Positions 45,064 to 54,294 of a DNA stretch of 64,000 bases are shown piece after piece. The stretch spans positions 62,001-126,000 of the forward strand of contig NZ_QGHL01000007.1 of the NCBI RefSeq assembly GCF_003171715.1, in the 5' to 3' direction. Within the stretch, counting starts at the first letter, position 1, and the number at the start of each line of letters is the position of its first letter. The position numbers were made by a program, and so were the translations under genes. Origin of the DNA: Novosphingobium meiothermophilum. Lineage in GTDB: Bacteria > Pseudomonadota > Alphaproteobacteria > Sphingomonadales > Sphingomonadaceae. Under the pieces are notes generated by a model that searched no databases, was not told the DNA's origin, and saw nothing but the letters and a program-made list of their open reading frames with translations.

Positions 45064-45606
45064 TCAATCGGCGGCGGGTTCCTTGTGCAGCCATGCCGCG
45101 TGGCGCGGGGCGCGCTTCGTCCGGCTCCATTCCTCCAGCATGACGGGCGCCACTTGCGCCAGTTCGGCATATTGTTCGGGCGTGCCGATGTTGCACGCCA
45201 GTTCAAGCCGGTGCCCATTGGGATCGAAGAAATAGATCGACTTGAAGATGCCGTGCCATGTCGGCCCCAGCACGTCGATGCCGTGTGCTTCGAGATGCGC
45301 CTTGGCCGCAAGCAGCGCGGCCTCGTCCTCCACCTCGAAGGCAAGATGCTGCACCCACGCCGGGGTATTGGGATCGCGGCCCATTTCCGGCTGGCCCGGC
45401 AGCTCGAAGAAGGCCAGCACATTGCCGCCCCCGCAATCAAGAAACACGTGCATGTAGGGATCATGCGCGCCGGTTGAGGGAACCGTATCCTCGGCAAAGG
45501 CATTGGTATAGCGCATGCCCATGATCCGCTCATACCATTCCACCGTTTCCTTCGCGTCGCGGCAGCGATAGGCGACATGATGGATGCGCTTGATCTGCGG
45601 GATCAT
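45064..45606 (-). CDS. VOC family (glyoxalase/dioxygenase-like) protein
   Basis: 180-aa single-chain vicinal-oxygen-chelate protein. It has two beta-alpha-beta-beta-beta modules with metal ligands in [15 protein letters not shown] and HRLELAC. The start overlaps the hppD stop by four bases (ATGA), so the two are co-translated. By context it may act on tyrosine or homogentisate catabolites, but isomerase, lyase and dioxygenase functions are all possible within the fold. VOC proteins of this size are often annotated as glyoxalase-like. Confidence 0.85.
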   Translation of the reverse strand: MIPQIKRIHHVAYRCRDAKETVEWYERIMGMRYTNAFAEDTVPSTGAHDPYMHVFLDCGGGNVLAFFELPGQPEMGRDPNTPAWVQHLAFEVEDEAALLAAKAHLEAHGIDVLGPTWHGIFKSIYFFDPNGHRLELACNIGTPEQYAELAQVAPVMLEEWSRTKRAPRHAAWLHKEPAAD

Positions 45607-46751
45607 TGTGCAGTCTCCGGCGCGGCGGCCTCGTCGGGTTTCAGCACGCCCCGGCGCAACTGGTCGCGCTCCATCGATTCGAACAGTGCGGTAAAGTTTC
45701 CTTCGCCAAAGCCTTCATCCTTCTTGCGCTGGATGAACTCGAAGAACACCGGCCCGATCTGGGTTTCCGAAAAGATCTGCAACAGCAGGCGCGGATCGCC
45801 CTTTCGGGTGGAACCATCCAGCAGGATGCCGCGCCGCTGCAATTCGGCGACCGGCTCGCCATGGCCGGGAAGCCGCTCGTCGAGCATTTCGTAATAGGTA
45901 TCGGGCGGCGGCGACATGAACGGCGTGCCCAGCGCCTTCAGCCTGTCCCACCCGCCGATCAGATCGTCGCAGGCAAAGGCAATGTGCTGGATGCCCTCGC
46001 CGTTGTAGGCGCGCAGGAACTCCTCGATCTGTCCACTCCCGGCCCCGTTCGATCCTGTGCGGGCTTCCTCGTTCAGGGGAATGCGGATCTTGCCGTCGGG
46101 CGCGGTCATGGCGCGGCTGGTGAGGCCGGTATATTCGCCCTTGATGTCGAAATAGCGGATTTCGCGGAAACCGAACACGCGCTCGTAGAACGCGGCCCAG
46201 TGCGCCATCCGCCCGCCATAGACGTTGTGGGTGAGGTGATCGATGGTGTGAAAGCCCGCGCCCACGGGATGCCGGTCCACGCCGGGCAGATATTCGAAGT
46301 CGATGTCGTAGATCGAAAGATCGCCCTGCGGCGCGCCTTCATAGCGGTCGATCAGATAGATGATCGCGCCGCCGATGCCCCGAATGGCGGGCAGGCGCAA
46401 TTCCATGGGGCCGGTGCGCACTTCCACCGGCTCGGCCCCGCGTTCCAGCGCCAGCGCATAGGCCCGCGCCGCATTGCGCACGCGCCAGCCCATGCCGCAG
46501 GCCGATGGCCCGTGTTCGGCCGCGAAATAGGCGGCCGGGCTGCGCGGCTCGTAATTGGCGATGAGGTTGATCCCACCCTGCCGCCACAATTGCACCGCCT
46601 TGGAACGGTGGTTGGCAATGTGGGTGAAGCCCATGCGCCGGAATGCCGGTTCCAGCAGGCCCGGTTCAGGTGCGGAAAACTCGATGAACTCGAAGCCGTC
46701 CAGGCCCAAGGGGTTCTCGAACAGGTCGGTTGCGGCCTGAGTCTTGGTCAA
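45603..46751 (-). CDS. hppD: 4-Hydroxyphenylpyruvate dioxygenase
   Basis: Fe(II) enzyme converting 4-hydroxyphenylpyruvate to homogentisate in tyrosine catabolism. The iron triad is complete: His172 (TIDHLTHNV), His256 (GIQHIAFA) and Glu338 (VFFEFIQR). 382 aa with two VOC-type halves. The start is TTG 46751 with GGGAG 7 bases upstream; no ATG or GTG suits the family N-terminus. A VOC gene overlaps its end. A 7-bp inverted repeat sits about 55 bases upstream. The homogentisate dioxygenase and fumarylacetoacetase genes are not in this window. Confidence 0.95.
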   Translation of the reverse strand: MTKTQAATDLFENPLGLDGFEFIEFSAPEPGLLEPAFRRMGFTHIANHRSKAVQLWRQGGINLIANYEPRSPAAYFAAEHGPSACGMGWRVRNAARAYALALERGAEPVEVRTGPMELRLPAIRGIGGAIIYLIDRYEGAPQGDLSIYDIDFEYLPGVDRHPVGAGFHTIDHLTHNVYGGRMAHWAAFYERVFGFREIRYFDIKGEYTGLTSRAMTAPDGKIRIPLNEEARTGSNGAGSGQIEEFLRAYNGEGIQHIAFACDDLIGGWDRLKALGTPFMSPPPDTYYEMLDERLPGHGEPVAELQRRGILLDGSTRKGDPRLLLQIFSETQIGPVFFEFIQRKKDEGFGEGNFTALFESMERDQLRRGVLKPDEAAAPETAQ

Positions 46752-46803
46752 AGGTGCTCTCCCGGCGGGTGGTGTGGGGCGGAGCCATGCTGATCGGCCC
46801 GCC

Positions 46804-46821
46804 TAAACTGGTTTCAGTTTA
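46804..46821. promoter_or_regulatory. Inverted repeat in the hppD promoter
   Basis: TAAACTG (46804-46810) and CAGTTTA (46815-46821) are perfect inverted copies with a 4-base spacer, in the 129-base gap between the TetR gene end and hppD. The region is locally AT-rich (TATAC next to the repeat). It is placed as an operator for hppD transcription; the cognate regulator is unknown. Confidence 0.5.
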
Positions 46822-46880
46822 TACCAGATTCGGTGCGTGTTGTCTGCCCCCAATGCCTCACGCAGGAGAAAGATTTCATC

Positions 46881-47534
46881 TCAGCCGCCGCGCAGTTCGG
46901 GGCCAAGCAGCCGTTCGATGTGGGCTTCGATCAGCGATTGCCTGTCAACAAAGGGAAACTCCGGCCGCGTGTGCAGGATCGTGACCAGCCCGTGAATCCC
47001 CGCCCAGACCGATTGGGCCGCCATTTCGGCGCGGGCCGGATCGGTGTGGACTGCGCCAAACGCCCGGCGCACCACCGCAAAGGCGGCCAGCCCTGCATCC
47101 AGCCCCCGATGCACGCCGCTTTCGTTGTCAACCGCCATGTCGGCAACAAAGGCGACGCGGTAGGCCGCAGGCTGCTCCAGCCCGAAAGCGATATAGGCCC
47201 GGCACAACTGGCGCAGCCGTTCCGCCCCTGCCACGCTGTCGTCAACCGCCACCAGGCGCTCTTCCAGGAGGCGGAAGGCGCGCACGCACAGTTCCACCGC
47301 AATCGCATCCCGGTTGGGGAAGTGGGCGTAGAGCGATGGCTGACTGATCCCTACGGCCTTGGCGATCTGGCGGGTGGTCACGCCATCCAGCCCGTGCTCC
47401 AGAAACAGGCGCTGCGCTTCGTCAAGGATCTGCTCGCGCCGGTCTGCCACGCGCCCTGCTCGATGGGCAGCGCCATTGGCCGGTTCCAAGCCGGATGCCG
47501 TCCTGGTTCGTCTGCGCTGCGCCCTTTCTGCCAT
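46881..47534 (-). CDS. TetR/AcrR family transcriptional regulator
   Basis: 217-aa repressor. The helix-turn-helix (about residues 35-80) has RREQILDEAQRLFLEHG then VTTRQIAKAVGISQPSLYAHFPNRDAI, as in AcrR-like regulators. The remaining helices form the ligand pocket. The first 30 residues are basic and disordered-looking. It is divergent from the three-gene RND operon, with only 80 bases between starts containing nested inverted repeats, so it almost surely controls that operon and itself. Confidence 0.92.
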   Translation of the reverse strand: MAERAQRRRTRTASGLEPANGAAHRAGRVADRREQILDEAQRLFLEHGLDGVTTRQIAKAVGISQPSLYAHFPNRDAIAVELCVRAFRLLEERLVAVDDSVAGAERLRQLCRAYIAFGLEQPAAYRVAFVADMAVDNESGVHRGLDAGLAAFAVVRRAFGAVHTDPARAEMAAQSVWAGIHGLVTILHTRPEFPFVDRQSLIEAHIERLLGPELRGG

Positions 47535-47565
47535 GGCCCTGTTTCCTCTCTTGACGAACCCGCGT

Positions 47566-47600
47566 CAACCTATCATCGATAGGCTATCACTGATAGGTTG
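47566..47600. promoter_or_regulatory. TetR operator region, nested inverted repeats
   Basis: CAACCTATCA (47566-47575) and TGATAGGTTG (47591-47600) are a perfect 10-bp inverted pair. Inside it are two smaller palindromes, CCTATC/GATAGG (47569-47583) and CTATCA/TGATAG (47584-47596). A TTGACG hexamer at 47551-47556 may be a -35 box. The region lies between the divergent TetR gene and RND operon, so the sites would repress both directions. Confidence 0.85.
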
Positions 47601-47614
47601 CGGAGTCGAACCTG

Positions 47615-48709
47615 ATGCGCGCGAAGCAGCACCGTGTCACCCCCCGCGTAAGTGGCCCCGCAGCTGTTGCGGCCTTGCTCTTTCTCCTGACTGCCGGATG
47701 CGGTGGTGCTCCCCAGTCGGCCGAACCTGCACCGCTCGCGGTCGAGGCCGTCGTCCCGCAGGTGCCGGGCGGGGGCGGGGGTGCGGGCGGCGCGGCGGGC
47801 GATGCCGCAAAGTTCCCCGTGCGCCTTGTCTATGACCGCGAGGCCACGATTGCGCTGCGCCTTGGCGGCACGCTTTCGGCGGTGCCCGTCCGCGCCGGAG
47901 ACCGCGTGGCGCAAGGGGCGGTAATCGCAGCCATCACGCCCACTCTCTTCGCCGCGGCCGAGGCGCGCGCGGCCGCGGATGTGGCCCGGCTTGAACGCGC
48001 CGCACGCCGCAATGTCACACTCCTGCCCGAAGGCGCCATTTCCGAAGCCCAGCGCGATGATACCGACAGCGCGCTTGCCGCGGCGCGCGCCAGCCTTGCG
48101 GCGGCGCGCTATGATCGCGCCTCGACCACTGCCCGCGCGCCCTTTGCCGGGGTCGTGCTCGAACGCCTGCACGAGATCGGCGAGACCGTTTCTCCCGGCG
48201 AACCCGTTGCGCGTCTGGCCGATACGGGTTCTCCCCTGCTGGCGCGCGCGGCGGTGGCACCCTCGGTTGCCGCAGGACTGGCCATCGGCGCCGCGGTTCC
48301 GGTGACGCTGGCGCAGGGGCAGAAGCTGGTCGGCACAGTGATGCGCAAGGGCAGCGCGGCCGATCCCGCCTCCGGGACAATCCTGATCGACATTCGCCTG
48401 CCAGCGGGCACGCGCCTTGCCAGCGGGCTTACCGGCAGCGCGGCTCTTCCGGCCAATCCCCTGCCGTCCGCAGCTGCGGGCAATCCTGTCCTCATTCCCG
48501 CCGAGGCGCTGGTCGATGCCGACGGCGCGCGTGGCCATGTCTTCGTCGTCGATCCGGCAAGTTCCGTCGCCCGCCGCACGGGCGTGGCGCTGCACGGCTT
48601 TGCCGGTGAAGCGCTGCGCGTGTCGGGCCTGCCTGCCAATGCCCGTGTCATCACTGCGGGCGCGGGTTTCGTGCGCGATGGCCAGAAAGTGCGGGTGGAC
48701 GGGCAATGA
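47615..48709 (+). CDS. RND efflux periplasmic adaptor (membrane fusion protein), lipoprotein
   Basis: 364-aa HlyD/AcrA-type adaptor that links the inner-membrane pump to the outer-membrane channel. The lipobox is LTAGC (Cys29). A Gly-rich linker (about 48-60) leads to the barrel-sandwich hybrid (lipoyl) domain, a short coiled-coil hairpin (about 105-170, Ala-rich) and the beta-barrel domain near VVLERLHEIGETVSPGEP. It is the first gene of the operon and its stop overlaps the pump start by four bases (ATGA). Confidence 0.92.
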   Translation: MRAKQHRVTPRVSGPAAVAALLFLLTAGCGGAPQSAEPAPLAVEAVVPQVPGGGGGAGGAAGDAAKFPVRLVYDREATIALRLGGTLSAVPVRAGDRVAQGAVIAAITPTLFAAAEARAAADVARLERAARRNVTLLPEGAISEAQRDDTDSALAAARASLAAARYDRASTTARAPFAGVVLERLHEIGETVSPGEPVARLADTGSPLLARAAVAPSVAAGLAIGAAVPVTLAQGQKLVGTVMRKGSAADPASGTILIDIRLPAGTRLASGLTGSAALPANPLPSAAAGNPVLIPAEALVDADGARGHVFVVDPASSVARRTGVALHGFAGEALRVSGLPANARVITAGAGFVRDGQKVRVDGQ

Positions 48710-51700
48710 GCTTCAACCCTGCCGCCTTCGCTCTGGCGCGATGGCAGTTCACGCTGCTGGGCGCGGTGCTGCTTGCTGCGCTGGGCCTGGCCGCCTTCTT
48801 CGCCATCCCGCGCACCGAGGATCCGCAGCTTGATCCGCCGATCTTCGTCGTCAATGCGGTTCTGCCGGGGGCATCCCCGTCAGAGATCGAAGAACTCGTG
48901 ACGCGCCCGGTCGAGGATGCGGTCTATCGCCTCGATGGTATCCGCGAAGTGCGCTCGCGCAGCAGCGATGGCCTTTCGGTCACGCGGGTGGAACTGAACT
49001 GGGGCACCGATCCTGAAAGCGGCTATGACCGGCTCACGCGCGAAGTCACCGCGCTGCGTTCAAGCCTGCCGGCGGGCTTGCAGCGGCTCGATGTCGTGCG
49101 CGGACGGCCGATCAATGTCTCGATCGTCGAAGTGGCGCTCGTCAGCGAGCGTCTGCCCATGCGGCGGCTGGAGAAGCTGGCAGACCGCCTGCGCGAACGT
49201 CTGGGCACGATCCCCGGCATCAACGAGGCGAAGTATTGGGGCGCAGGCCGCACCGAGATGCGCGTCTCGCTCGATATGGCGCGTCTTGCCGCGCTCAGGC
49301 TTTCGCCTGCCGCCGTGGCCGATGCGGTGCGCAGCGCGGGTCGCGAAACCCCGGTGGGGGCCGTCCATGCCGGCGACCGGCGCTTTACCGTGAAATACGG
49401 CGGCGCCTTCCGCAGCCCGGATGACCTTGCGGCCGTCCCGGTCGTCGCGGGCGAGGGGCGCGTGCTGCGCGTGGGGGATGTCGCCAGCGTTGGCTGGGCG
49501 CAGGATGATCCCGATCACATCACCCGCTTCAACGGCAAGCGCGCCCTGCTTGTCACTGCCACGCAAGGCAAGGATCAGGACGTCACGCGCCTCTCGCGCG
49601 CCATCGCGGCCGAACTCGATGCCTTTGAGCGCACGCTGCCCGGCGGGGTCAGGCTTGAGCGCGGCTTCGACCAGTCCGACAATGTGCGCCACCGGCTAGG
49701 CGGGCTGACGCGCGATTTCACCATCGCGCTGCTGCTCGTCAGCATCACCCTGCTGCCGCTGGGCCTGCGCGCTGCAGGCGTGGTGATGATCGCCATACCG
49801 CTCTCGCTGCTGATCGGCGTGGCCATCCTCGCCGCGCTCGGCTTCACGCTGAACCAGCTTGCCATATCGGGCTTCGTGCTGGCGCTGGGCATATTGGTCG
49901 ATGATGCCATCGTGGTGGTGGAAAACATCGCCCGCTGGTTGCGCGAAGGGGCCGATCGCGCAACCGCCGTGGTGCAGGGAACCGGGCAGATTGCGCTGGC
50001 GGTGGTGGGCTGCACGGCCTGCCTCATCTTCGCGTTCGTGCCGCTGCTGGCCCTGCCCGAAGCATCGGGCGAGTTCATCCGCTCGCTGCCCGTCGCCGTC
50101 ATTGCCACGGTCATCGGCTCGCTCATCGTGGCGTTCGCCATAACCCCGCTGGCCGCGCGGGTCATGCTGTCGCGGCATGAACATCCCGAAGGCAACCGCA
50201 TCCTGCAAGCCGTGCAGCGCGGCATCCAGCGCTTCTACGGGCCGGTCCTGCACCGCGCGCTTGACCGGCCGCGGCGCTGGATCATCGGCCTGCTCTTGGT
50301 CTGCGTGCTGTCGCTGCCGCTGGTCAAGGTGATCGGTTCAAGCCTGTTTCCGCCTGCCGAAACTCCGCAGTTCCTCGTGCGCGTTGAAATGCCGCAGGGC
50401 ACCGCACAGCGCCGCACCGATCAGGCGGTGCGCTGGGTGGAGCAGGTGCTGGCCAGCCGCCCCGAAGTGCGCTGGACATCGGCCAATGTCGGGCGCGGCA
50501 ATCCGCAACTCTACTACAACGTCCCCCAGCGCGAGACCGATCCGGCCTTTGGCGAGGTGGGCGTGGGTCTCCACAAGTGGGAGCCGGGCAGGTCCGATGC
50601 GCTGCTGGCCGATCTGCGCCGCCGCTTCGATGCCTATCCGGGCGCGCGCATCAGCATTGTCACCTTCGTCAACGGGCCGGAAAGCGAAGCGCCCATCGTG
50701 GTGCGCATATCCGGGCCAGATGTGGCGCGGCTTGCCGTTCTGGCGCGCAAGGCAGAAACCGCCATGGCTTCGGTTCCGGGCGTGCGGGATATCGGCAACC
50801 CGCTGCGCCAGCCGCGCACCGACCTGCACCTCGCCATCGATCAGAACGCCGCCGCCGCATTGGGCGCCACGCCGGGCGCGATCCGCGATGCGGTGCAGAT
50901 CGGCCTTTCGGGCGCCACGGTTGCCAATTTCCGCGATGCCGATGGCGATGACTTCGGTGTCACCGTTCGCCTGCCCAATGCGGGCCGCAACGATCTGGGC
51001 CAGCTTGGCAGCATCTACGTGCCTACCCGCAATGGCGCCAGCGCGCCGCTTGTGGCGCTTGCCGCCATGGAACTGCGTTCCGAACCGGCCCGCATCGACC
51101 GTATCCGCCGCGCGCGCATGGTCACGCTCACTGCCTATGTCGAACCGGGCGTGCTTGTCTCGAAAGCCACGGCGCAGGTGCTCGACAAGGTCACGGCCGC
51201 GCTTGATCTTCCGCCCGGCTATGCCATCACCCTTGGCGGCGAGGCGGAAAGCTCCTCGCGCAGCTTTGCGGGGCTGGTTCCGGCCATCGTCATTTCCTCG
51301 CTCGGCATCCTTGCGGTGCTGGTGCTGGAGTTCGGGCGCTTCCGCACGGTGGCGGTTGTGGCGGGCATCGTTCCCTTCGGCTTTCTGGGCGCGGTCGTCG
51401 CACTGTGGATCACGGGCAATTCGCTCTCGTTCACAGCGGCGGTCGGGCTGATTGCGCTGGTGGGCATCGAGATCAAGAACTCCATCCTCCTTGTCGATTT
51501 CACCCAGCAGCTTGAACGCGAAGGTCTGCCGGTGCGCGCTGCGGTGGAGAAGGCGGGAGAACTGCGCTTCCTGCCTGTCCTGCTGACCTCGGTAACGGCC
51601 ATCGGTGGTCTGCTGCCGCTGGCGATCGACAACAGCGGCCTGTTTTCTCCCATGGCCATCGCCATGATCGGCGGGCTGATTTCCTCCACCGTGCTGGCGC

Positions 51701-51789
51701 GCATCGCCACGCCGGTCATGTATCTCCTGCTGGCCCCCGGAAAGGCACCCGAACCGTCCGCTCCGGCAATGGAAGGAGCCTTGGCATGA
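48706..51789 (+). CDS. RND family multidrug efflux permease
   Basis: 1027-aa proton-driven pump with 12 predicted transmembrane helices and two large periplasmic loops. The paired proton-relay aspartates of helix 4 are Asp399 and Asp400 (GILVDDAIVVVENI). N-terminal PRTEDPQLDPPIFVV and the LPGASPSEIEELVTRPVE block place it with the AcrB/CusA superfamily, closer to the CzcA/HAE-like group with the RTEDP motif. It overlaps the adaptor and the next gene by four bases each. The substrate class cannot be read; metal-binding Met ladders of CusA are not evident, so organic compounds are favoured. Confidence 0.93.
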   Translation: MSFNPAAFALARWQFTLLGAVLLAALGLAAFFAIPRTEDPQLDPPIFVVNAVLPGASPSEIEELVTRPVEDAVYRLDGIREVRSRSSDGLSVTRVELNWGTDPESGYDRLTREVTALRSSLPAGLQRLDVVRGRPINVSIVEVALVSERLPMRRLEKLADRLRERLGTIPGINEAKYWGAGRTEMRVSLDMARLAALRLSPAAVADAVRSAGRETPVGAVHAGDRRFTVKYGGAFRSPDDLAAVPVVAGEGRVLRVGDVASVGWAQDDPDHITRFNGKRALLVTATQGKDQDVTRLSRAIAAELDAFERTLPGGVRLERGFDQSDNVRHRLGGLTRDFTIALLLVSITLLPLGLRAAGVVMIAIPLSLLIGVAILAALGFTLNQLAISGFVLALGILVDDAIVVVENIARWLREGADRATAVVQGTGQIALAVVGCTACLIFAFVPLLALPEASGEFIRSLPVAVIATVIGSLIVAFAITPLAARVMLSRHEHPEGNRILQAVQRGIQRFYGPVLHRALDRPRRWIIGLLLVCVLSLPLVKVIGSSLFPPAETPQFLVRVEMPQGTAQRRTDQAVRWVEQVLASRPEVRWTSANVGRGNPQLYYNVPQRETDPAFGEVGVGLHKWEPGRSDALLADLRRRFDAYPGARISIVTFVNGPESEAPIVVRISGPDVARLAVLARKAETAMASVPGVRDIGNPLRQPRTDLHLAIDQNAAAALGATPGAIRDAVQIGLSGATVANFRDADGDDFGVTVRLPNAGRNDLGQLGSIYVPTRNGASAPLVALAAMELRSEPARIDRIRRARMVTLTAYVEPGVLVSKATAQVLDKVTAALDLPPGYAITLGGEAESSSRSFAGLVPAIVISSLGILAVLVLEFGRFRTVAVVAGIVPFGFLGAVVALWITGNSLSFTAAVGLIALVGIEIKNSILLVDFTQQLEREGLPVRAAVEKAGELRFLPVLLTSVTAIGGLLPLAIDNSGLFSPMAIAMIGGLISSTVLARIATPVMYLLLAPGKAPEPSAPAMEGALA

Positions 51790-53192
51790 TCCCTTCCGCC
51801 CTGCATCGACACGCGCTGCCACTTCTTGCGCTTGTGCTTGGCGCCTGCACCGCCGGGCCGGACTATGTCGCGCCCGAACTGCCTGTCGCCCCGGCGTGGC
51901 GCGCACCCGCGAATGGCGGCGCGGCCGCAAAGGCGCCGTGGTGGGAGGCGTTCGGCGATCCCGTGCTCGCCCGGCTTGAGCGCGAGGCTCTGGCGGGCAA
52001 CCTCTCGGTCGAACAGGCACTGGCCCGGCTCGATCAGGCGCGCGCGGCCTTGCGCGGCACAGGTGCGGCGCGCCTGCCAGCGGCCGAGGCGGGCGCCACC
52101 GCCGCTCGTGCGCAACAGTCGCTCAATGCCGGGATCGGCCAGCTTTCGCGCTTCGTGCCCGATCTGCCGCGCACCGTGAACAACGGCGCGGTCACGGTCA
52201 GCGCCTCGTGGGATCTCGATCTCGCAGGCGGCCTGCGCCGACGCGAGGAGGCCGCTCGCGCCGGTCTTGCCGAGGCCGCTGCCGGGGTGGCTGCCGCCCG
52301 CCTTGCCGTCAGCGCCGAACTGGCGGCGGCCTATTTCCGTCTGCGCGTGGCCGAGGCGCAGCACAGGGCCGTTGCGGCGCTGGTCGATGACGCGCGCCTG
52401 CGCGAAAGGATCGGCGCGGCGCGGCTTGGCGCGGGCGCGGCATCCCTGGCCGAGCAGGAGCGCCTCTCCGCCCTTGCCGAACAGGCTGCCGCAAGCCTGC
52501 CCGATCTTGCTGCGCGAATTGAGCAGGAGCGCAGCCAGATTGCCGTCCTGTCAGGCCACTCGCCCTCGCTTCCGCCTGATCTTGCGGGCGGATTTGCCTT
52601 TGCCGCGCCCGATCCGCTGGCCGGTGTGCCTGCCGCCGTGCTGGCGGCACGTCCTGATGTAGCCGCGGCTGAGGCCCGGCTCATTGCCGCAAACGCGGGG
52701 ATCGGCGCGGCTTTGGCGGAATACTGGCCCAGCCTTTCGATCAGCGGTCTTCTCGGCCTGCAAAGCAACGTTTTCGGCAACCTTGTTTCCGGCGATTCGG
52801 TGGCGGTGCAGGGGGCGGCGGGATTGCGCTGGCGCCTGTTCGATTTCGGCCGCATCGATGCGCAGGTAAAGGCCGCGCGCGGCCGCACGCGCGAAATGCT
52901 GGCCGCTTATCGGGAAACGGTCCTGCGCGCCACCGCCGATGTCGAAACCGCCCATGCCGCGCTTGCCGCCTCGCACGAAGCGCTGGCCCGCGCCGAAGCT
53001 GAAACCGCGCTCAGCCGCAAGGCGCACGCGCGCGATGCCGCGGCTTTTCGCACCGGGGCCATCAGCCGCGATGCCCTCAGCCTTTCGGCCAGCGCGCTTG
53101 CGCAATGCGAACTGCGCCTTGCCGCCGCACGCGGCCAGCGCGCATTGGCGGTGGTGGCTGCCGCGCGGGCACTGGCCCTGCCGGTGGACTGA
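51786..53192 (+). CDS. Outer-membrane efflux lipoprotein, NodT/OprM family
   Basis: 468-aa TolC-type channel. The lipobox is LGAC (Cys21), followed by the family motif AGPDYVAPELPVAPAW. Two repeats of long Ala-rich coiled-coil helices follow, with the DFGRIDAQVKAARG segment typical of NodT-type factors. It completes the operon (adaptor, pump, channel), all overlapping by ATGA. Both adaptor and channel being lipoproteins is normal for OprM-like systems. Confidence 0.93.
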   Translation: MIPSALHRHALPLLALVLGACTAGPDYVAPELPVAPAWRAPANGGAAAKAPWWEAFGDPVLARLEREALAGNLSVEQALARLDQARAALRGTGAARLPAAEAGATAARAQQSLNAGIGQLSRFVPDLPRTVNNGAVTVSASWDLDLAGGLRRREEAARAGLAEAAAGVAAARLAVSAELAAAYFRLRVAEAQHRAVAALVDDARLRERIGAARLGAGAASLAEQERLSALAEQAAASLPDLAARIEQERSQIAVLSGHSPSLPPDLAGGFAFAAPDPLAGVPAAVLAARPDVAAAEARLIAANAGIGAALAEYWPSLSISGLLGLQSNVFGNLVSGDSVAVQGAAGLRWRLFDFGRIDAQVKAARGRTREMLAAYRETVLRATADVETAHAALAASHEALARAEAETALSRKAHARDAAAFRTGAISRDALSLSASALAQCELRLAAARGQRALAVVAAARALALPVD

Positions 53193-53238
53193 ACCTTGTG
53201 GGTGGGTCTGTCGGAAGGACGCAGACGCCAAGCTGTCA

Positions 53239-53313
<75 letters not shown>

Positions 53314-53411
53314 CCAGATTGCGTCGCCGCGTTCCCTAGCGCCGGTCGGCGCGCTTCACAAGGGGCCGATCAAAAGGCCCCGCTCAAATGGCTCCGGCCA
53401 AGTTGCTCCGC

Positions 53412-54284
53412 CTAGCGGGCGCCAAACGTCCATCCTTCGGTGCGGGCAATGGCGGGGGTCAGCTCACGCGGGGCCCACAGCCGCGCATCGCTGGCGGCGC
53501 GGCGCAGCCATGCCGCCGTCACCATGGCATCGCAGGTGTGATCGTCGAGCGGGCCTGCCAGCCCCGAAGGCGCGCAGCCCAACGCATGAAGCGCCGCATC
53601 GAGTTCGGCGGCGCTGCGCATCTTCGACCGGCCCGCGCTGCGACCTGCGGCCATCGCGGCAATGGTGGTGTAAATCTCGCACACAACCGGCCCTTGCGGT
53701 GGCAGCGGGTCAACCGGCCAGACCGCCACGGCCGGTCCCAGCCGGTGCAGCATCCGCATTCCCGAAAGGCTGGATTTGCCCACTTGCGCAGCCCCCACCA
53801 GGTTGAAGTTGGAATAGGGCTGGCATCCCATCTGCTGCTGGGCGTGTTCGGTCACGCGAAGGCGGCCCTTGCCCCCGCCGAAATGTGCGCCCTCGCGCCC
53901 GCCGTGCCTGCGGAACCAGGCACACAGTTCGGGATGGTCGACCAGGGCCGAAACGCCCAGATGCGGTTCATCGGCGCAGATCGCGTCGATCATGGCCCAC
54001 AGCTCGCGCGCGCTGGCCGGGCTTGCGGGCCAGCCGGGAAAGAACGCGCCCCCATCGGCAAACGGCAGCGAAATGCCAAGATCCACGCCCACCAGCGTAT
54101 CGGCGGGGACATCCTCGCGCAGAAAGTCCAGCACTTCCGTGCGTGACCAGCGATGGCCGGGCCGCACGATCTGCGGCGTGTCGTCGCCGCGCCTCGTCAT
54201 GGCAAGCGCGATGCCCCGGTGCCGTTCGCCCGCCGCGCCCGACCAGTCAATGGCAAGGAAATGTCCGAAGCGATCGGGCGTCAT
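53412..54284 (-). CDS. DUF429-like protein, predicted RNase H-fold nuclease
   Basis: 290-aa protein with no close named relative I recognise. Its pattern suits a RuvC/RNase H-like fold: a first-strand Asp in LAIDWSGAAG (near residue 12), a second acid in VGVDLGISLPF, Glu in VVCEIYTT, and a late Asp cluster DDHTCDAMVTA, arranged as in DUF429 proteins. This suggests a metal-dependent nuclease, unproven. ATG 54284 starts 10 bases after the rarA stop, so the two probably form one transcript; longer upstream frames overlap rarA. Confidence 0.6.
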   Translation of the reverse strand: MTPDRFGHFLAIDWSGAAGERHRGIALAMTRRGDDTPQIVRPGHRWSRTEVLDFLREDVPADTLVGVDLGISLPFADGGAFFPGWPASPASARELWAMIDAICADEPHLGVSALVDHPELCAWFRRHGGREGAHFGGGKGRLRVTEHAQQQMGCQPYSNFNLVGAAQVGKSSLSGMRMLHRLGPAVAVWPVDPLPPQGPVVCEIYTTIAAMAAGRSAGRSKMRSAAELDAALHALGCAPSGLAGPLDDHTCDAMVTAAWLRRAASDARLWAPRELTPAIARTEGWTFGAR

Positions 54285-54294
54285 CGTTGCGGCA

